From Salinimicrobium sp050750585 (lineage in GTDB: Bacteria; Bacteroidota; Bacteroidia; Flavobacteriales; Flavobacteriaceae): a stretch of 64,000 nucleotides of DNA. The notes beneath the pieces are model-generated. The model was not told the DNA's origin. It saw nothing but the letters and a program-made list of their open reading frames with translations, and searched no databases. This document shows positions 53,234 to 62,096 of this stretch, piece by piece (position 1 is the first letter of the stretch; every line of letters starts with the position of its first letter). Location of the stretch: NCBI RefSeq assembly GCF_050750585.1, contig NZ_JBOJLM010000005.1, forward strand, positions 186,001 through 250,000, written 5' to 3'. The translations under genes and the position numbers were made by a program.

Positions 53234-53828
53234 CTAAACCTTTGCAGCTCTAAGACGCCAAGCATTTGCTATTACCGCAACAGGGCTGCAATAGCCAAGG
53301 CAGCAATTATAGGTGAAAGAAGTATTACTAAAAATGACTACGGCAATCCTGCTGCAACTGGAATACCCAGGGTCTTGTTTTCAATAAGCTCGTTCAAAAA
53401 ACATCCAGGTGGCATAAAAAACAACAGGAACAGATAGCCCTAAATGAACCCATTTCCGGTACTTTCAATCCATTAGCTCTAACAGTGGATTATCTGAAAA
53501 CATTTCCTCAGACATCGCTGCTATTAAATTAGGAACGGTGAAGACAGTAGCAGTCAAGAACTTCTTCAGCAGTTTCTTAAGTCTTATCATCTCCATCCAC
53601 ACCTCCTTCCATAGGCACAAGATCCATCCCGCAAATTGGGCAGGAACCCATTTCATCCTCTACTGTTTTAGGATGCATGAGGGAGGTAAATCACTGAGGC
53701 ATCTTTTGCGAAAACGGTACTTCCACAAGATTCACCCTACACACCGTGCAATCCCCGGGTTTGTTGTAGGTTTTTTCCTCCTCGCAGTACATTGGATAAT
53801 AAAAGGTTCCAGATCCTCCCGTCGCTTT
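53234..53828 (-). pseudogene. Remnant of a CopA-type copper P-type ATPase (body)
   Basis: Directly in frame behind the stop of the HMA protein at 53829, the DNA still codes two heavy-metal-binding units (GTFYYPMYCEEEKTYNKPGD and MHPKTVEDEMGSCPICGMDL), separated by stop codons at 53691 and 53577. After a frame change it codes the first two transmembrane helices (LKKLLKKFLTATVFTVPNL and VPVVFYATWMFFERAY). It then jumps to the last ones (NKTLGIPVAAGLP, LLSPIIAALAIAA, VIANAWRLRAAK). The actuator, phosphorylation and nucleotide domains are deleted. Some metal-binding Cys codons are already changed (FYYPMYC for an expected FYCPMHC). A non-functional relic. Confidence 0.85.
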
Positions 53829-54077
53829 TTATGTATTTTCTTTAGACGGTTTTTTGGGTTTCTCTCCCGGCACAGTGATAGAATAAGTTCCTCCATCTTC
53901 CTCCAGCTTTTTCTGAAAGGTTTTAAGTGGAATATGTTTATCCATCTCTATCATCGCCTCTTCCTTTTCTAGGTCTACCGAAGCCTTTGTGACTCCTTCT
54001 ACTTCATTTAAGGTTTTTTCGACACGGCTACGGCAGCCGTTGCAGGTCATCCCGTGAACAGCATAGGTATGCGTCAT
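53829..54077 (-). CDS. HMA-domain protein, former N-terminus of CopA
   Basis: 82 residues with one heavy-metal-associated domain: VHGMTCNGCRSRVEKTLNEVEGV, metal site CNGC. The C-terminal tail (PGEKPKKPSKENT) ends at a TAA beyond which the CopA relic continues in the same frame, so this was the N-terminal domain of a CopA ATPase, cut off by a nonsense mutation. It overlaps the upstream HMA gene by 4 bp. It may now act as a small copper chaperone or be decaying. Confidence 0.75.
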   Translation of the reverse strand: MTHTYAVHGMTCNGCRSRVEKTLNEVEGVTKASVDLEKEEAMIEMDKHIPLKTFQKKLEEDGGTYSITVPGEKPKKPSKENT

Positions 54078-54316
54078 ATTGTTTGAGAACTACCTTCATC
54101 CTCAAGTGGTAGAGCAATAGAATAGCTTCCTTTCGTTTCTTCCAGTGCCTGCTGTAGCTTTGCCACGGGCACATGCTGCTTCATCTCAATAACTGCCTGT
54201 TCATTCTGAAGGTTTACTTCAACATTAGATACTCCTTCAACTCCCTGCAAAGCTTTCTCCACCGTACTTCGGCAGCCGTTGCAGGTCATTCCTGATATTT
54301 TATATTTATGGGTCAT
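54074..54316 (-). CDS. HMA-domain copper-chaperone-like protein
   Basis: 80 residues, one ferredoxin-like HMA domain with ISGMTCNGCRSTVEKALQGVEGV; the metal motif is CNGC as in CopZ-type copper chaperones. Intact, with normal start and stop. It delivers Cu(I) to a P-type ATPase or a sensor; its former partner CopA is disrupted right next to it, while an intact CopB-type ATPase lies 2.2 kb upstream on the same strand. An inverted repeat CTACT/AGTAG lies just upstream (54347-54366). Confidence 0.85.
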   Translation of the reverse strand: MTHKYKISGMTCNGCRSTVEKALQGVEGVSNVEVNLQNEQAVIEMKQHVPVAKLQQALEETKGSYSIALPLEDEGSSQTI

Positions 54317-54376
54317 TTAATTACGTTTTTAGTTAAAATAATTTACGCTACTATTCTGTAAAAGTAGAATTTGTAT

Positions 54377-55699
54377 TTACTCATGGGAATGCATATCAGC
54401 TTCCCCTTCGTCAAACCTGTTTTTCAGAAAGAAAAATTCAGCAATAAAAATTAGAATAATAGAAGGAACCGCGACATAAATTATAAATATGTCAGTTTGA
54501 GATTTTACAATCAAGAAGGCAAGAAGAACAACAACATCAAGAATAATTGCTGTAATCAAAATAGCTGATTTTGCTTTTACTTCCTTTCTCAGATATCTCA
54601 AAACCCCCACATGAACGATTATATCCATGACCAGGTAGAAAATAGCACCCAAAGAAGCAATTCGGCTTAGGTCAAAGAATATGGTCAAGATAATTGCAAT
54701 TACTACTATATATATCAGCATATGCCTTTGGATAGTTCCAGACATTCCAAGATGGCTATGGGGGATTAAATGCATATCTGTGAGCATTCCTGTCATCCGG
54801 GAAACTGCAAAAATACTGGCGATCACCCCGGAAACCGTTGCTATAATAGCAATTCCAACGGTAAAGATTAATCCAAAATCCCCGAACAGGGGCCGAGCAG
54901 CTTCCGCAAGCGAGTAATCTTTTGCTTCTATTATTTGAGTAATAGAAAGATTCGATCCTACAGCCAGAGCTACTAAAAAATAGATTACCACACAAGTTGA
55001 TAAAGAAATTACTATGGCCCTACTAACATTTTTGTGAGGCTTTTCAATTTCACTCCCGCTATTGGTTATAGTAGTAAAACCTTTATATGCCAAAATAGAT
55101 AAGGCAAGTGCAGCAACATAATCAACAATGCTGTTTTTGCGTTCTTCAGAAGGAACAGCCGCATCCAGATCCACCCCGGAAGCCCAAAGGGCTCCAGCTG
55201 CAAAAATAATTAAACCTCCAATTTTTAAAGCTGCCATATAAAGGGAGATTTTTCCAATTGCTTTATTTCCAAGAATATTTACAACAAAGGCTGTTATAAG
55301 CAATCCTACCCCTAAGGCTGGAACCCAGAAGCTTCTTTCCCCAGCATCAAATAGCTGCAAGGTGTAACTCCCAAATGTCCTGGCGACCAGGCTTTCATTA
55401 ATAATCATAGAAAAGGCCATGAGCAAAGATGCGGCAGCTGTAATAGTTCCTTTGCCATACGCTTTTTGCAGGTACATAGCTATCCCTCCTGCTGAAGGAT
55501 AAGCATTGGACATTTTAATATAAGAGTAGGCACTAAAACCGGAAATAATTCCTCCCAGGATAAAAGCATATGCAAAGTATTCCCCGGAGAGTTCGGCCAC
55601 CTGCCCAAGGAGCGCAAAAATCCCTGCACCAATCATTACACCTGTTCCCATTGCCACCGCACCGGTAAGGGAAAGGCTGTTCTTTTTATATTCAGACAT
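54377..55699 (-). CDS. APC-superfamily amino-acid permease
   Basis: 440 residues, twelve predicted helices. GAVAMGTGVMIGAGIFALLG in helix 1 is the unwound GxG-type segment of APC transporters; NAYPSAGGIAMYLQKAYG and KGFTTITNSGSEIEKPHKNVSRA are typical of the family's cationic/neutral amino-acid branch. The substrate is undetermined. Independent gene with spacers on both sides (60 and 112 bp). Confidence 0.88.
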   Translation of the reverse strand: MSEYKKNSLSLTGAVAMGTGVMIGAGIFALLGQVAELSGEYFAYAFILGGIISGFSAYSYIKMSNAYPSAGGIAMYLQKAYGKGTITAAASLLMAFSMIINESLVARTFGSYTLQLFDAGERSFWVPALGVGLLITAFVVNILGNKAIGKISLYMAALKIGGLIIFAAGALWASGVDLDAAVPSEERKNSIVDYVAALALSILAYKGFTTITNSGSEIEKPHKNVSRAIVISLSTCVVIYFLVALAVGSNLSITQIIEAKDYSLAEAARPLFGDFGLIFTVGIAIIATVSGVIASIFAVSRMTGMLTDMHLIPHSHLGMSGTIQRHMLIYIVVIAIILTIFFDLSRIASLGAIFYLVMDIIVHVGVLRYLRKEVKAKSAILITAIILDVVVLLAFLIVKSQTDIFIIYVAVPSIILIFIAEFFFLKNRFDEGEADMHSHE

Positions 55700-55811
55700 A
55701 TAATTCTTTAAAAAAAATCAATCAACCTTCAATATAACTTCAAAAAAAGGAAATTCCGGGCTTTCATTTAATAAGCTGAATTCCTTTGACTATAAGTAGA
55801 CCTGCATTTCC

Positions 55812-56363
55812 TCATTCTTCATCAGAACCGAAAAAAGTCCTTTCATTGAAATCCTCCTGGTTGTAAAAATTCCCTTGCGTATAACTGATTTCCTCCTTTT
55901 GTTTTGCGGAAAAAATTAGCAGAGTCTTCTTTTCATCTTCAATAGCGAGACTTTTTAAGTTTTTATAGGTGGGCAATGTTTTTAGTTTCTCAGCACTTAC
56001 TTGTTCCTGAACAACAATTTTTTGTTTCTCTTGATTTAGTTCTGCTCTTCCTATGGGAATTAAAACATCCTTATCCTCTTTTACATTTATCTCTAATCCC
56101 ACAACGAGGTATCTTATTCTTTTCTGGGTTTTGTCGAACAAAAAATCCTTCAGCTTTCCCACTCTTGTTCCAGTAGCATCAACTATCTGCCTTCCATAAA
56201 TCCTGGAAAAATGATCATCAATTTTGTAGTCGCTGTTCTTAAGCTCTTCCAAATGTTCAAGTGGTGCAGAAATCTCATTAGGATCTCTTGAGGTACTTCT
56301 TTTTATATCCTGACCAACCTCATCATATTTCCACTTCTGTATCATTATTCTGTGTCTCGTCAT
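55812..56363 (-). CDS. PRC-barrel domain protein
   Basis: 183 residues. A PRC-barrel beta domain (about 62-135) with GRQIVDATGTRVGKLKDFLFDKTQKRIRYLVVGL is embedded between a charged N-terminus and an acidic C-terminus. Such proteins are usually stress- or RNA-related and soluble. No signal peptide. Stands between the permease and CopB with a 197-bp leader. Confidence 0.8.
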   Translation of the reverse strand: MTRHRIMIQKWKYDEVGQDIKRSTSRDPNEISAPLEHLEELKNSDYKIDDHFSRIYGRQIVDATGTRVGKLKDFLFDKTQKRIRYLVVGLEINVKEDKDVLIPIGRAELNQEKQKIVVQEQVSAEKLKTLPTYKNLKSLAIEDEKKTLLIFSAKQKEEISYTQGNFYNQEDFNERTFFGSDEE

Positions 56364-56560
56364 ATCTCAATTTTAAACGGGTTTAATTATTTCAACACAT
56401 TTCATTTAAAACTAAACATTTTATTTTTCAAAGTAAAAATAGAATCCTTAATTTCCTTTTAAAATTCTAATCAGGGAGAAAGACATATTTTAGCCTTTGT
56501 AGTGTCTCTATTGAAGAATTTTTCGTGAAAATTAAATGATATTTACCAAGACTTTTTCAC

Positions 56561-58705
56561 TTATTTTCCAATCTTTTTCTTCAGTAACTGCGCATTAATT
56601 GCAACAATAACTGTACTCAAACTCATAAACACGGCCCCAACGGCAGGTCCTAACACAAAACCTGTGGAATAAAGTACTCCGGCAGCTAATGGAATGGCTA
56701 CAACGTTATAACCCGTTGCCCATACCAGGTTCTGAATCATCTTATCATAAGTAGCTTTTCCAAAAAGGATTAGATTGGCAATATCCTGAGGATTACTGTT
56801 GACCAGGATGATATCGGCAGTTTCTGCAGCCACATCTGTTCCCGAACCTACTGCAATACCAACGTTCGCCTGAGCCAAAGCCGGCGCATCATTAACCCCG
56901 TCACCGGTCATGGCCACAAATTCTCCCTTACTTTCCAATTCTTTAACTATTTCCACTTTTTGATGGGGTAAGACTTCTGCATAATATCCATCCAGACCGA
57001 GTTTGTCACTAACTGCTTTAGCGGTCCTCTCATTATCCCCTGTTGCCATAAAAACTTTAATATTGTTCTCTTTAAATATCCTGATGGCGTCTGCAGACTC
57101 GGGTCTAATCTCATCGGCAAGCGCGATATACCCGGCTAATTCACCGTTGATCAATACAAAAACCACAGTTTCGGCTGCATCGCTATAGGCATCTTCGGGG
57201 ATGTTGATATTTTCATCCCGCAAGTATCCAGGACTTACTACTTTCACCTCTTTTCCCTCTACAGTGGCCTCGACTCCTTTGCCGGTAATGGCATTAAAGT
57301 TTTCTGGTTTTGGAATAGGGACTTTATCATCTTTTACTTTTTTGATGATCCCAACAGCAATAGGGTGTTCAGAACTCTGTTCTAACGCGCTGGAAAGCCT
57401 TAGAATCTCTTCCTTGGAGAATTTATCATTCACAGATTCGATACGGGTGACGCCGAAGTCCCCTTTAGTAAGGGTTCCGGTTTTATCAAAAAGTAAGGCG
57501 GTAATTTTTCGGGATTCTTCAAAAGCCGTTCGGTTACGAATTAACAATCCATTTTGGGCAGATACTGCTGTAGAAATTGCGACTACAAGTGGAATTGCCA
57601 GTCCTAGCGCATGGGGGCAGGCAATGACCATAACCGTCACCATTCTCTCAAGTGCGTACACAAAAGGAAAGCCTAAGATCAACCAAACCGCAAGAGTGCC
57701 AAAACCAATACCCAATGCTATGTAGGTCAACCATTTTGCGGCCCTGTCGGAAAGGTTTTGCATTTTGGATTTGGATTTTTGCGCTTCCTCCACCATAGTG
57801 ATCACCTTATTGAGATAGCTATCCTTCCCGGTATGTTCGACTTTAGCCTTTAAGGATCCATTGCCGTTAATAGATCCACCAATTATTTTTTGATCTGTAC
57901 TTTTCTTTACCGGTTTTGATTCCCCGGTAAGCATCGACTCATTCAGGTAGCTTTCACCCTCCACGATTATAGCATCTGCAGGCACTTTTTCACCAGGTTT
58001 AACAAGAATTATATCTCCTTTTTTTAGCGTATCCAGCTTTACATCTTCAATCTGATCTCCGTTTACCCGATGCGCTTCCGCAGGCATCATACTCACCAAA
58101 AGCTGTAAAGCTTTGGAAGCACCCAAAACAGATTTCATTTCAATCCAATGCCCTACCAGCATAATAGCAATAAGCGTAGCGAGTTCCCAGAAAAAGTCAA
58201 CACCCTCGAGACCAAAGACCGTGGCAGAACTGTAGAGATAAGCCACTGTAATTGCCATAGAAATGAGGGTCATCATCCCTGGGGCAGCTTTTTTCACTTC
58301 AGACCAAAAGCCTTTCAAAAATGGCCAGCCTCCATAGAAGTAAACAACAGTCGAGAGGGCAAAAAGGATGTACTTATTTCCTGGTAGAAGATATTTGTAC
58401 CCAAAGAAATCCTGGATCATTGGCGACAGAAAGAGGATTGGGATAGTTAAAACAAGAGTTACCCAAAAACGCTTCTTAAAATCTTCAATCATCATTTTAT
58501 GGTGATCATGACCTGCATGGCCATGAGCGGGTTCATCATCGTCATGTTTCCCCCTGTCATGATCCATCATGTCCCGGTCCATCGCCTTATTGTGCCCATG
58601 TTTTGTTTTTTCAGCAAGGTCATCCTTTAAGTTAGCTTCTTCTTTTCTTGCTTCCCGCTTCGCTGAATTCTTTGACTCCTCCTTGTGTTCGTCGTGATGT
58701 TCCAT
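56561..58705 (-). CDS. copB: Copper-translocating P-type ATPase, CopB type (CPH)
   Basis: 714 residues. A His/Asp-rich N-terminus (1-70, HGHAGHDHHK) is followed by eight helices. The ion-path motif is CPH (363-365) in VIACPHALGLAIPL, which defines the P1B-3 copper ATPases; the phosphorylation site is DKTGT (407-411), the hinge is TGDGVNDAP. It exports copper from the cytoplasm. It is the last gene of a long reverse-strand operon, 11 bp behind a small gene. Confidence 0.93.
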   Translation of the reverse strand: MEHHDEHKEESKNSAKREARKEEANLKDDLAEKTKHGHNKAMDRDMMDHDRGKHDDDEPAHGHAGHDHHKMMIEDFKKRFWVTLVLTIPILFLSPMIQDFFGYKYLLPGNKYILFALSTVVYFYGGWPFLKGFWSEVKKAAPGMMTLISMAITVAYLYSSATVFGLEGVDFFWELATLIAIMLVGHWIEMKSVLGASKALQLLVSMMPAEAHRVNGDQIEDVKLDTLKKGDIILVKPGEKVPADAIIVEGESYLNESMLTGESKPVKKSTDQKIIGGSINGNGSLKAKVEHTGKDSYLNKVITMVEEAQKSKSKMQNLSDRAAKWLTYIALGIGFGTLAVWLILGFPFVYALERMVTVMVIACPHALGLAIPLVVAISTAVSAQNGLLIRNRTAFEESRKITALLFDKTGTLTKGDFGVTRIESVNDKFSKEEILRLSSALEQSSEHPIAVGIIKKVKDDKVPIPKPENFNAITGKGVEATVEGKEVKVVSPGYLRDENINIPEDAYSDAAETVVFVLINGELAGYIALADEIRPESADAIRIFKENNIKVFMATGDNERTAKAVSDKLGLDGYYAEVLPHQKVEIVKELESKGEFVAMTGDGVNDAPALAQANVGIAVGSGTDVAAETADIILVNSNPQDIANLILFGKATYDKMIQNLVWATGYNVVAIPLAAGVLYSTGFVLGPAVGAVFMSLSTVIVAINAQLLKKKIGK

Positions 58706-58716
58706 AATTCCTGAAT

Positions 58717-59022
58717 TTACTGGTTAATTTGTCTTAGTTTGGTTCGCATTGTTTCCGAAATATTTTCTGAATAGATACCGTATGCATCTACCAAAATCCC
58801 CCTGACCCCATAACGGGAAGAGATAGCAAATAATATACTGTTGTCATCTGTACTGCTCATTCCTTCAAATCTATATACTTCATTGACCAAAAAATCCTGT
58901 GGGTGTATCTCCAGCTTTAAAGAGGGGCACTCAAGACAGTGAGGCTTTAAATTAAAATCATATTTGTAACCTCTGGCCTGGAGGCCATTCACAGCTTCTG
59001 AAAGGGTGTCATAATTATTCAT
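58717..59022 (-). CDS. Small protein of the PRPP-synthetase-neighbour family
   Basis: 101 residues, soluble. YDTLSEAVNGLQARGYKYDFNL, HCLECPSLKLEIHPQDFLVNEVYRFEG and VDAYGIYSENISETM. Members of this family are often labelled phosphoribosylpyrophosphate synthetase in databases, perhaps because of neighbouring prs genes, but the sequence has no PRPP loop. A HCxxC pair may bind metal. Between CopB and a lipid-exported protein in the operon. Confidence 0.65.
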   Translation of the reverse strand: MNNYDTLSEAVNGLQARGYKYDFNLKPHCLECPSLKLEIHPQDFLVNEVYRFEGMSSTDDNSILFAISSRYGVRGILVDAYGIYSENISETMRTKLRQINQ

Positions 59023-59028
59023 TTTCTT

Positions 59029-59673
59029 TTATTTATAAGTCATTGTAAAATAACTGTTGTCTTCTTCGATAAATTCTTGAAAGTTCAATAGACCTTGTCC
59101 ATTTAATTTCTCGTTAACAGTATAATTTAGTTGCTTAATGCGAATCCCCCACGCATAGGTCTTAATATTGATCTTTGAATTAATAGTTTTTTTGTTGTCA
59201 TTGAACTTTCGGTCATATATCTTTATAATACTTTTGGAACCAAAAAAATCGAGCAGTCCCGAATCAAAAGTCATTTCCAATTCTATATTTTCAAGGTTGT
59301 CCAAATCGTAAAGCCTTTTAAATTTTTCAGAGGTGGTATTAACCTTGGTCTGCCTTGATTTTGGGTTGGAAAACGGCAAAGCCATTATTATAATACTGGC
59401 TTCATCAGGCTTACAGAGATAGGTCGTGGTGTATTTATCGGTCAATTTTTTGTCTTTATCCAACAATTCTGTAACTACCTCAATTTCATAATATCCATTT
59501 TTCTTTATTGTTTCACCCGCTTCAAATATTTGTTTATTGAGAAAAGCACCTTTTTCATCAAAATTCTCACGAATGACCACTCTGCCTGAAATCTGCCCTA
59601 TAAGCATTTCCGTTTGTCCAGTCATTGTGATGCTGAATAAGATAAATAGTACTATAAATCCTTGTTTTCTCAT
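59029..59673 (-). CDS. Exported hypothetical protein
   Basis: 214 residues with a signal peptide (MRKQGFIVLFILFSITMTGQ). The mature part is beta-rich with IGQISGRVVIRENFDEKGAF and ends with YFTMTYK. No known family. It overlaps the PRPP synthetase gene by 4 bp, so it is part of the operon, yet its export sets it apart from the cytoplasmic enzymes around it. Confidence 0.6.
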   Translation of the reverse strand: MRKQGFIVLFILFSITMTGQTEMLIGQISGRVVIRENFDEKGAFLNKQIFEAGETIKKNGYYEIEVVTELLDKDKKLTDKYTTTYLCKPDEASIIIMALPFSNPKSRQTKVNTTSEKFKRLYDLDNLENIELEMTFDSGLLDFFGSKSIIKIYDRKFNDNKKTINSKINIKTYAWGIRIKQLNYTVNEKLNGQGLLNFQEFIEEDNSYFTMTYK

Positions 59674-60563
59674 ATATGGTGCATTAATTTCTTTACCTCT
59701 TTTGCAATAATATTGCTTAAATCTATGCCATTGGATGGATGCGGAATGGTATTGCAGGTAACTATCTTTTCTACTCCGGAATCCAATAAATCTTGATAGG
59801 CATTTCCTGAAAAAACGGCGTGAATGCCTACGCAGATAGGGGGTTTCATTCCTGCTTTTTTCAGATGTTGTACGGTTTCAATCATTGTTCGCGCGGTGGA
59901 AATAATATCATCTACCAAAATGGGTGTGGCATTCTTGTACTTATCCATATCAGGAACAGAGACTTCCACGTCACGGTCGCCGTGACGTACTTTCTGTAAT
60001 ACCGTAAAAGGTGCGCCAGCATTTTTAGCGACTTCGGAAACCCATTGTTCACTTTCCAAATCGGGCCCGATAAGTACCGGGTTTTTGATGTATTTCTTGA
60101 TCCATTCTGAAATGGCATCAGCAGCGTGAATTACTTTATTTGGAATTTGATACACTTCTCCCAAAGAACTAATTCTATGCAAATGAGGGTCAACTGTGAT
60201 AATGCTATCGGCAAAACCTGAAATCAATTTTCCAAAAAAACCGGAATTCACTCCTTCACCTTCATTAAATACTTTGTCCTGACGCATATACGCCAAATAG
60301 GGTGCTACCAAGCAGGTGCACATTGCTCCCAAGGATTTGGCTGTGTGGCTTAAAAAATATAGAGGCAGCAGTTTCTCGTCCGGTTCGTGCAAGGTGCATA
60401 CCAGTACCACACATTTATCTTTAACATCAGATAATATACGTGTGTATGATTCCCCATCCGGAAAATTGCGCAAAATGGCTTCGCCCACGTCGGCATCCAT
60501 TTTTGTAGCCAACAGTTCTGTGAGTTTTTCATTTCCGGGAAGACTGAATAATATTGTTTTCAT
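59670..60563 (-). CDS. Ribose-phosphate pyrophosphokinase, divergent type
   Basis: 297 residues, shorter than the usual 310-320. Synthesises PRPP from ribose 5-phosphate and ATP. The PRPP loop reads VDDIISTARTM instead of VDDMIDTAGT, the flexible loop and the DLHADQIQGFF motif are replaced by DPHLHRISSLGE, and the N-terminus starts LFSLPGNEKL. It therefore belongs to a divergent branch that sits in phosphorylase operons, as here: 9 bp behind the phosphorylase gene. The housekeeping prs is presumably elsewhere. Confidence 0.82.
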   Translation of the reverse strand: MKTILFSLPGNEKLTELLATKMDADVGEAILRNFPDGESYTRILSDVKDKCVVLVCTLHEPDEKLLPLYFLSHTAKSLGAMCTCLVAPYLAYMRQDKVFNEGEGVNSGFFGKLISGFADSIITVDPHLHRISSLGEVYQIPNKVIHAADAISEWIKKYIKNPVLIGPDLESEQWVSEVAKNAGAPFTVLQKVRHGDRDVEVSVPDMDKYKNATPILVDDIISTARTMIETVQHLKKAGMKPPICVGIHAVFSGNAYQDLLDSGVEKIVTCNTIPHPSNGIDLSNIIAKEVKKLMHHI

Positions 60564-60572
60564 AGTATGTTT

Positions 60573-62075
60573 TTACATTATAGTTATGATGTCGTCATGG
60601 CTGTTTTTATATTCCAAGGCATAGTTAAGTTCACCTTTGGATTCAGCATATATGGTATAAAGCAATTGGTTCTCCTCAATGGGTTCTCCCAAATGAACAT
60701 TTAGAAGGATCCCTGCCGCTTTAGATTTAGGCGCACCTGAAAGCTTTGCGAGCTTCGCTATTTTTCGGTTATCAATTCTTTTTAAAAAACCTGACTTCTC
60801 AGCTGTAATTTCAATTTTATAAGGCGCTAAAACTGGTTTTGAAAATTGACCTTGCGCCTTACAAATAGCTATGAATTTTTCATATGCTTTTCCAGATTTG
60901 AGAATTTGATGTGCGGTTTCCAATCCCTGTCCTTTATCTACTTTTCCAGAAAGTTCTAATAGTTCAGCAGCTAAAAGCAATGCTCTTTCTGTTAAGTCTT
61001 TAGGTGCATCTTCCTCATTTTTTAAAACTTTTAATATATCAATGGCTTCTAAAGTTGGACCGATACCCCTTCCAACAGGCTGCGTGCCATCCGTAACTAC
61101 AACTTTTACATTCAACCCAACAGCAATTCCAACGGTTTCCATATGATTTTTTAGTTTTTCTGCCATTTCGGTACTACGAACCTTGGCGGTTTCTCCCACG
61201 GGAATATCAATGACCACGTGTGTGGAACCTGCCGCAGCTTTTTTAGAAAGTACAGAAGCAATTAGCTGACCTTCGCTATCGATATCCAGGGCTTTTTCAA
61301 TTTTAATGAGCACATCATCGGCAGGACTTAACTGTGCTGTACCGCCCCAAACAAAACACCCGCCTTCTTTTTCTACTACGGTCTTTATTTCCTCGGAAGA
61401 GAGCGTTACATTGGTCAATACTTCCATCGTATCTGCTGTACCAGCTGGTGAAGTGATGGCACGTGACGAAGTTTTAGGCATTGTAAGTCCATAAGCGGCA
61501 ACAATAGCTACTACCAATGGGGTTGTTCTATTGCCTGGTAAACCACCAATACAATGTTTATCGACCACAATATCTTTACTCCAGTCCAACTGTCTTCCTG
61601 AAGCTATCATTGCTTTAGTAAGGTCGCATATCTCATCAATATCCATTCGGTCGCCCGCACAGGCTGTAATAAATGCCGATAGGTGAATGTTAGAATAATT
61701 GCCTTCTACGATATCGTTGATGATGTTGTTATAGGCTTTAAAATCCAGTTTTTGATTATAGATTTTAGCTCTTACGTGGCTTAACGATTCAATAGGCTCC
61801 AAATGGGAAACATACAGCATTTCATTTTGGGAAACATTCAGTTTTTTTGCTGCAGCATCCGAAAGGCCTATTTCATTTGGTAAAAGAAGGCCGGAACTCA
61901 AAACGTTCAAGCTTGCGACGATTGAGGTGGTTGCATTTGATATCCTGATCCTTGTTAGTGCTACAAACCCTTCAGAACTACAGACGTGGCAATCCTCACG
62001 CATATACACTACATATTCGTTTTGGGTGTAAATCCCGAGATGTTTATATTTTAGTATGTTTGAGTGTGGGTCCAT
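60573..62075 (-). CDS. AMP/thymidine-phosphorylase-family enzyme
   Basis: 500 residues, the length of archaeal-type AMP phosphorylases. Three parts: an N-terminal beta domain (1-85), the phosphorylase core with KHCIGGLPGNRTTP and SSRAITSPAGTADTMEVLTNV, and a C-terminal biotin-like beta domain (SGFLKRIDNRKIAKLAKLSG). It phosphorolyses a nucleoside monophosphate or nucleoside. The extra N-terminal domain and the neighbouring PRPP synthetase argue for nucleotide (AMP) salvage over thymidine catabolism. Confidence 0.85.
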   Translation of the reverse strand: MDPHSNILKYKHLGIYTQNEYVVYMREDCHVCSSEGFVALTRIRISNATTSIVASLNVLSSGLLLPNEIGLSDAAAKKLNVSQNEMLYVSHLEPIESLSHVRAKIYNQKLDFKAYNNIINDIVEGNYSNIHLSAFITACAGDRMDIDEICDLTKAMIASGRQLDWSKDIVVDKHCIGGLPGNRTTPLVVAIVAAYGLTMPKTSSRAITSPAGTADTMEVLTNVTLSSEEIKTVVEKEGGCFVWGGTAQLSPADDVLIKIEKALDIDSEGQLIASVLSKKAAAGSTHVVIDIPVGETAKVRSTEMAEKLKNHMETVGIAVGLNVKVVVTDGTQPVGRGIGPTLEAIDILKVLKNEEDAPKDLTERALLLAAELLELSGKVDKGQGLETAHQILKSGKAYEKFIAICKAQGQFSKPVLAPYKIEITAEKSGFLKRIDNRKIAKLAKLSGAPKSKAAGILLNVHLGEPIEENQLLYTIYAESKGELNYALEYKNSHDDIITIM

Positions 62076-62096
62076 TATTTTATTGATTGCTGGGAT

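Noticed and set aside
53231..53437. Forward-strand open frame of 68 codons
   Set aside because: It is the complement of the CopA relic's C-terminal helices; no own support.
53465..53656. Reverse-strand open frame of 63 codons as a separate gene
   Set aside because: Its C-terminal half is the first-helix region of the CopA relic, in a shifted frame; not an independent gene.
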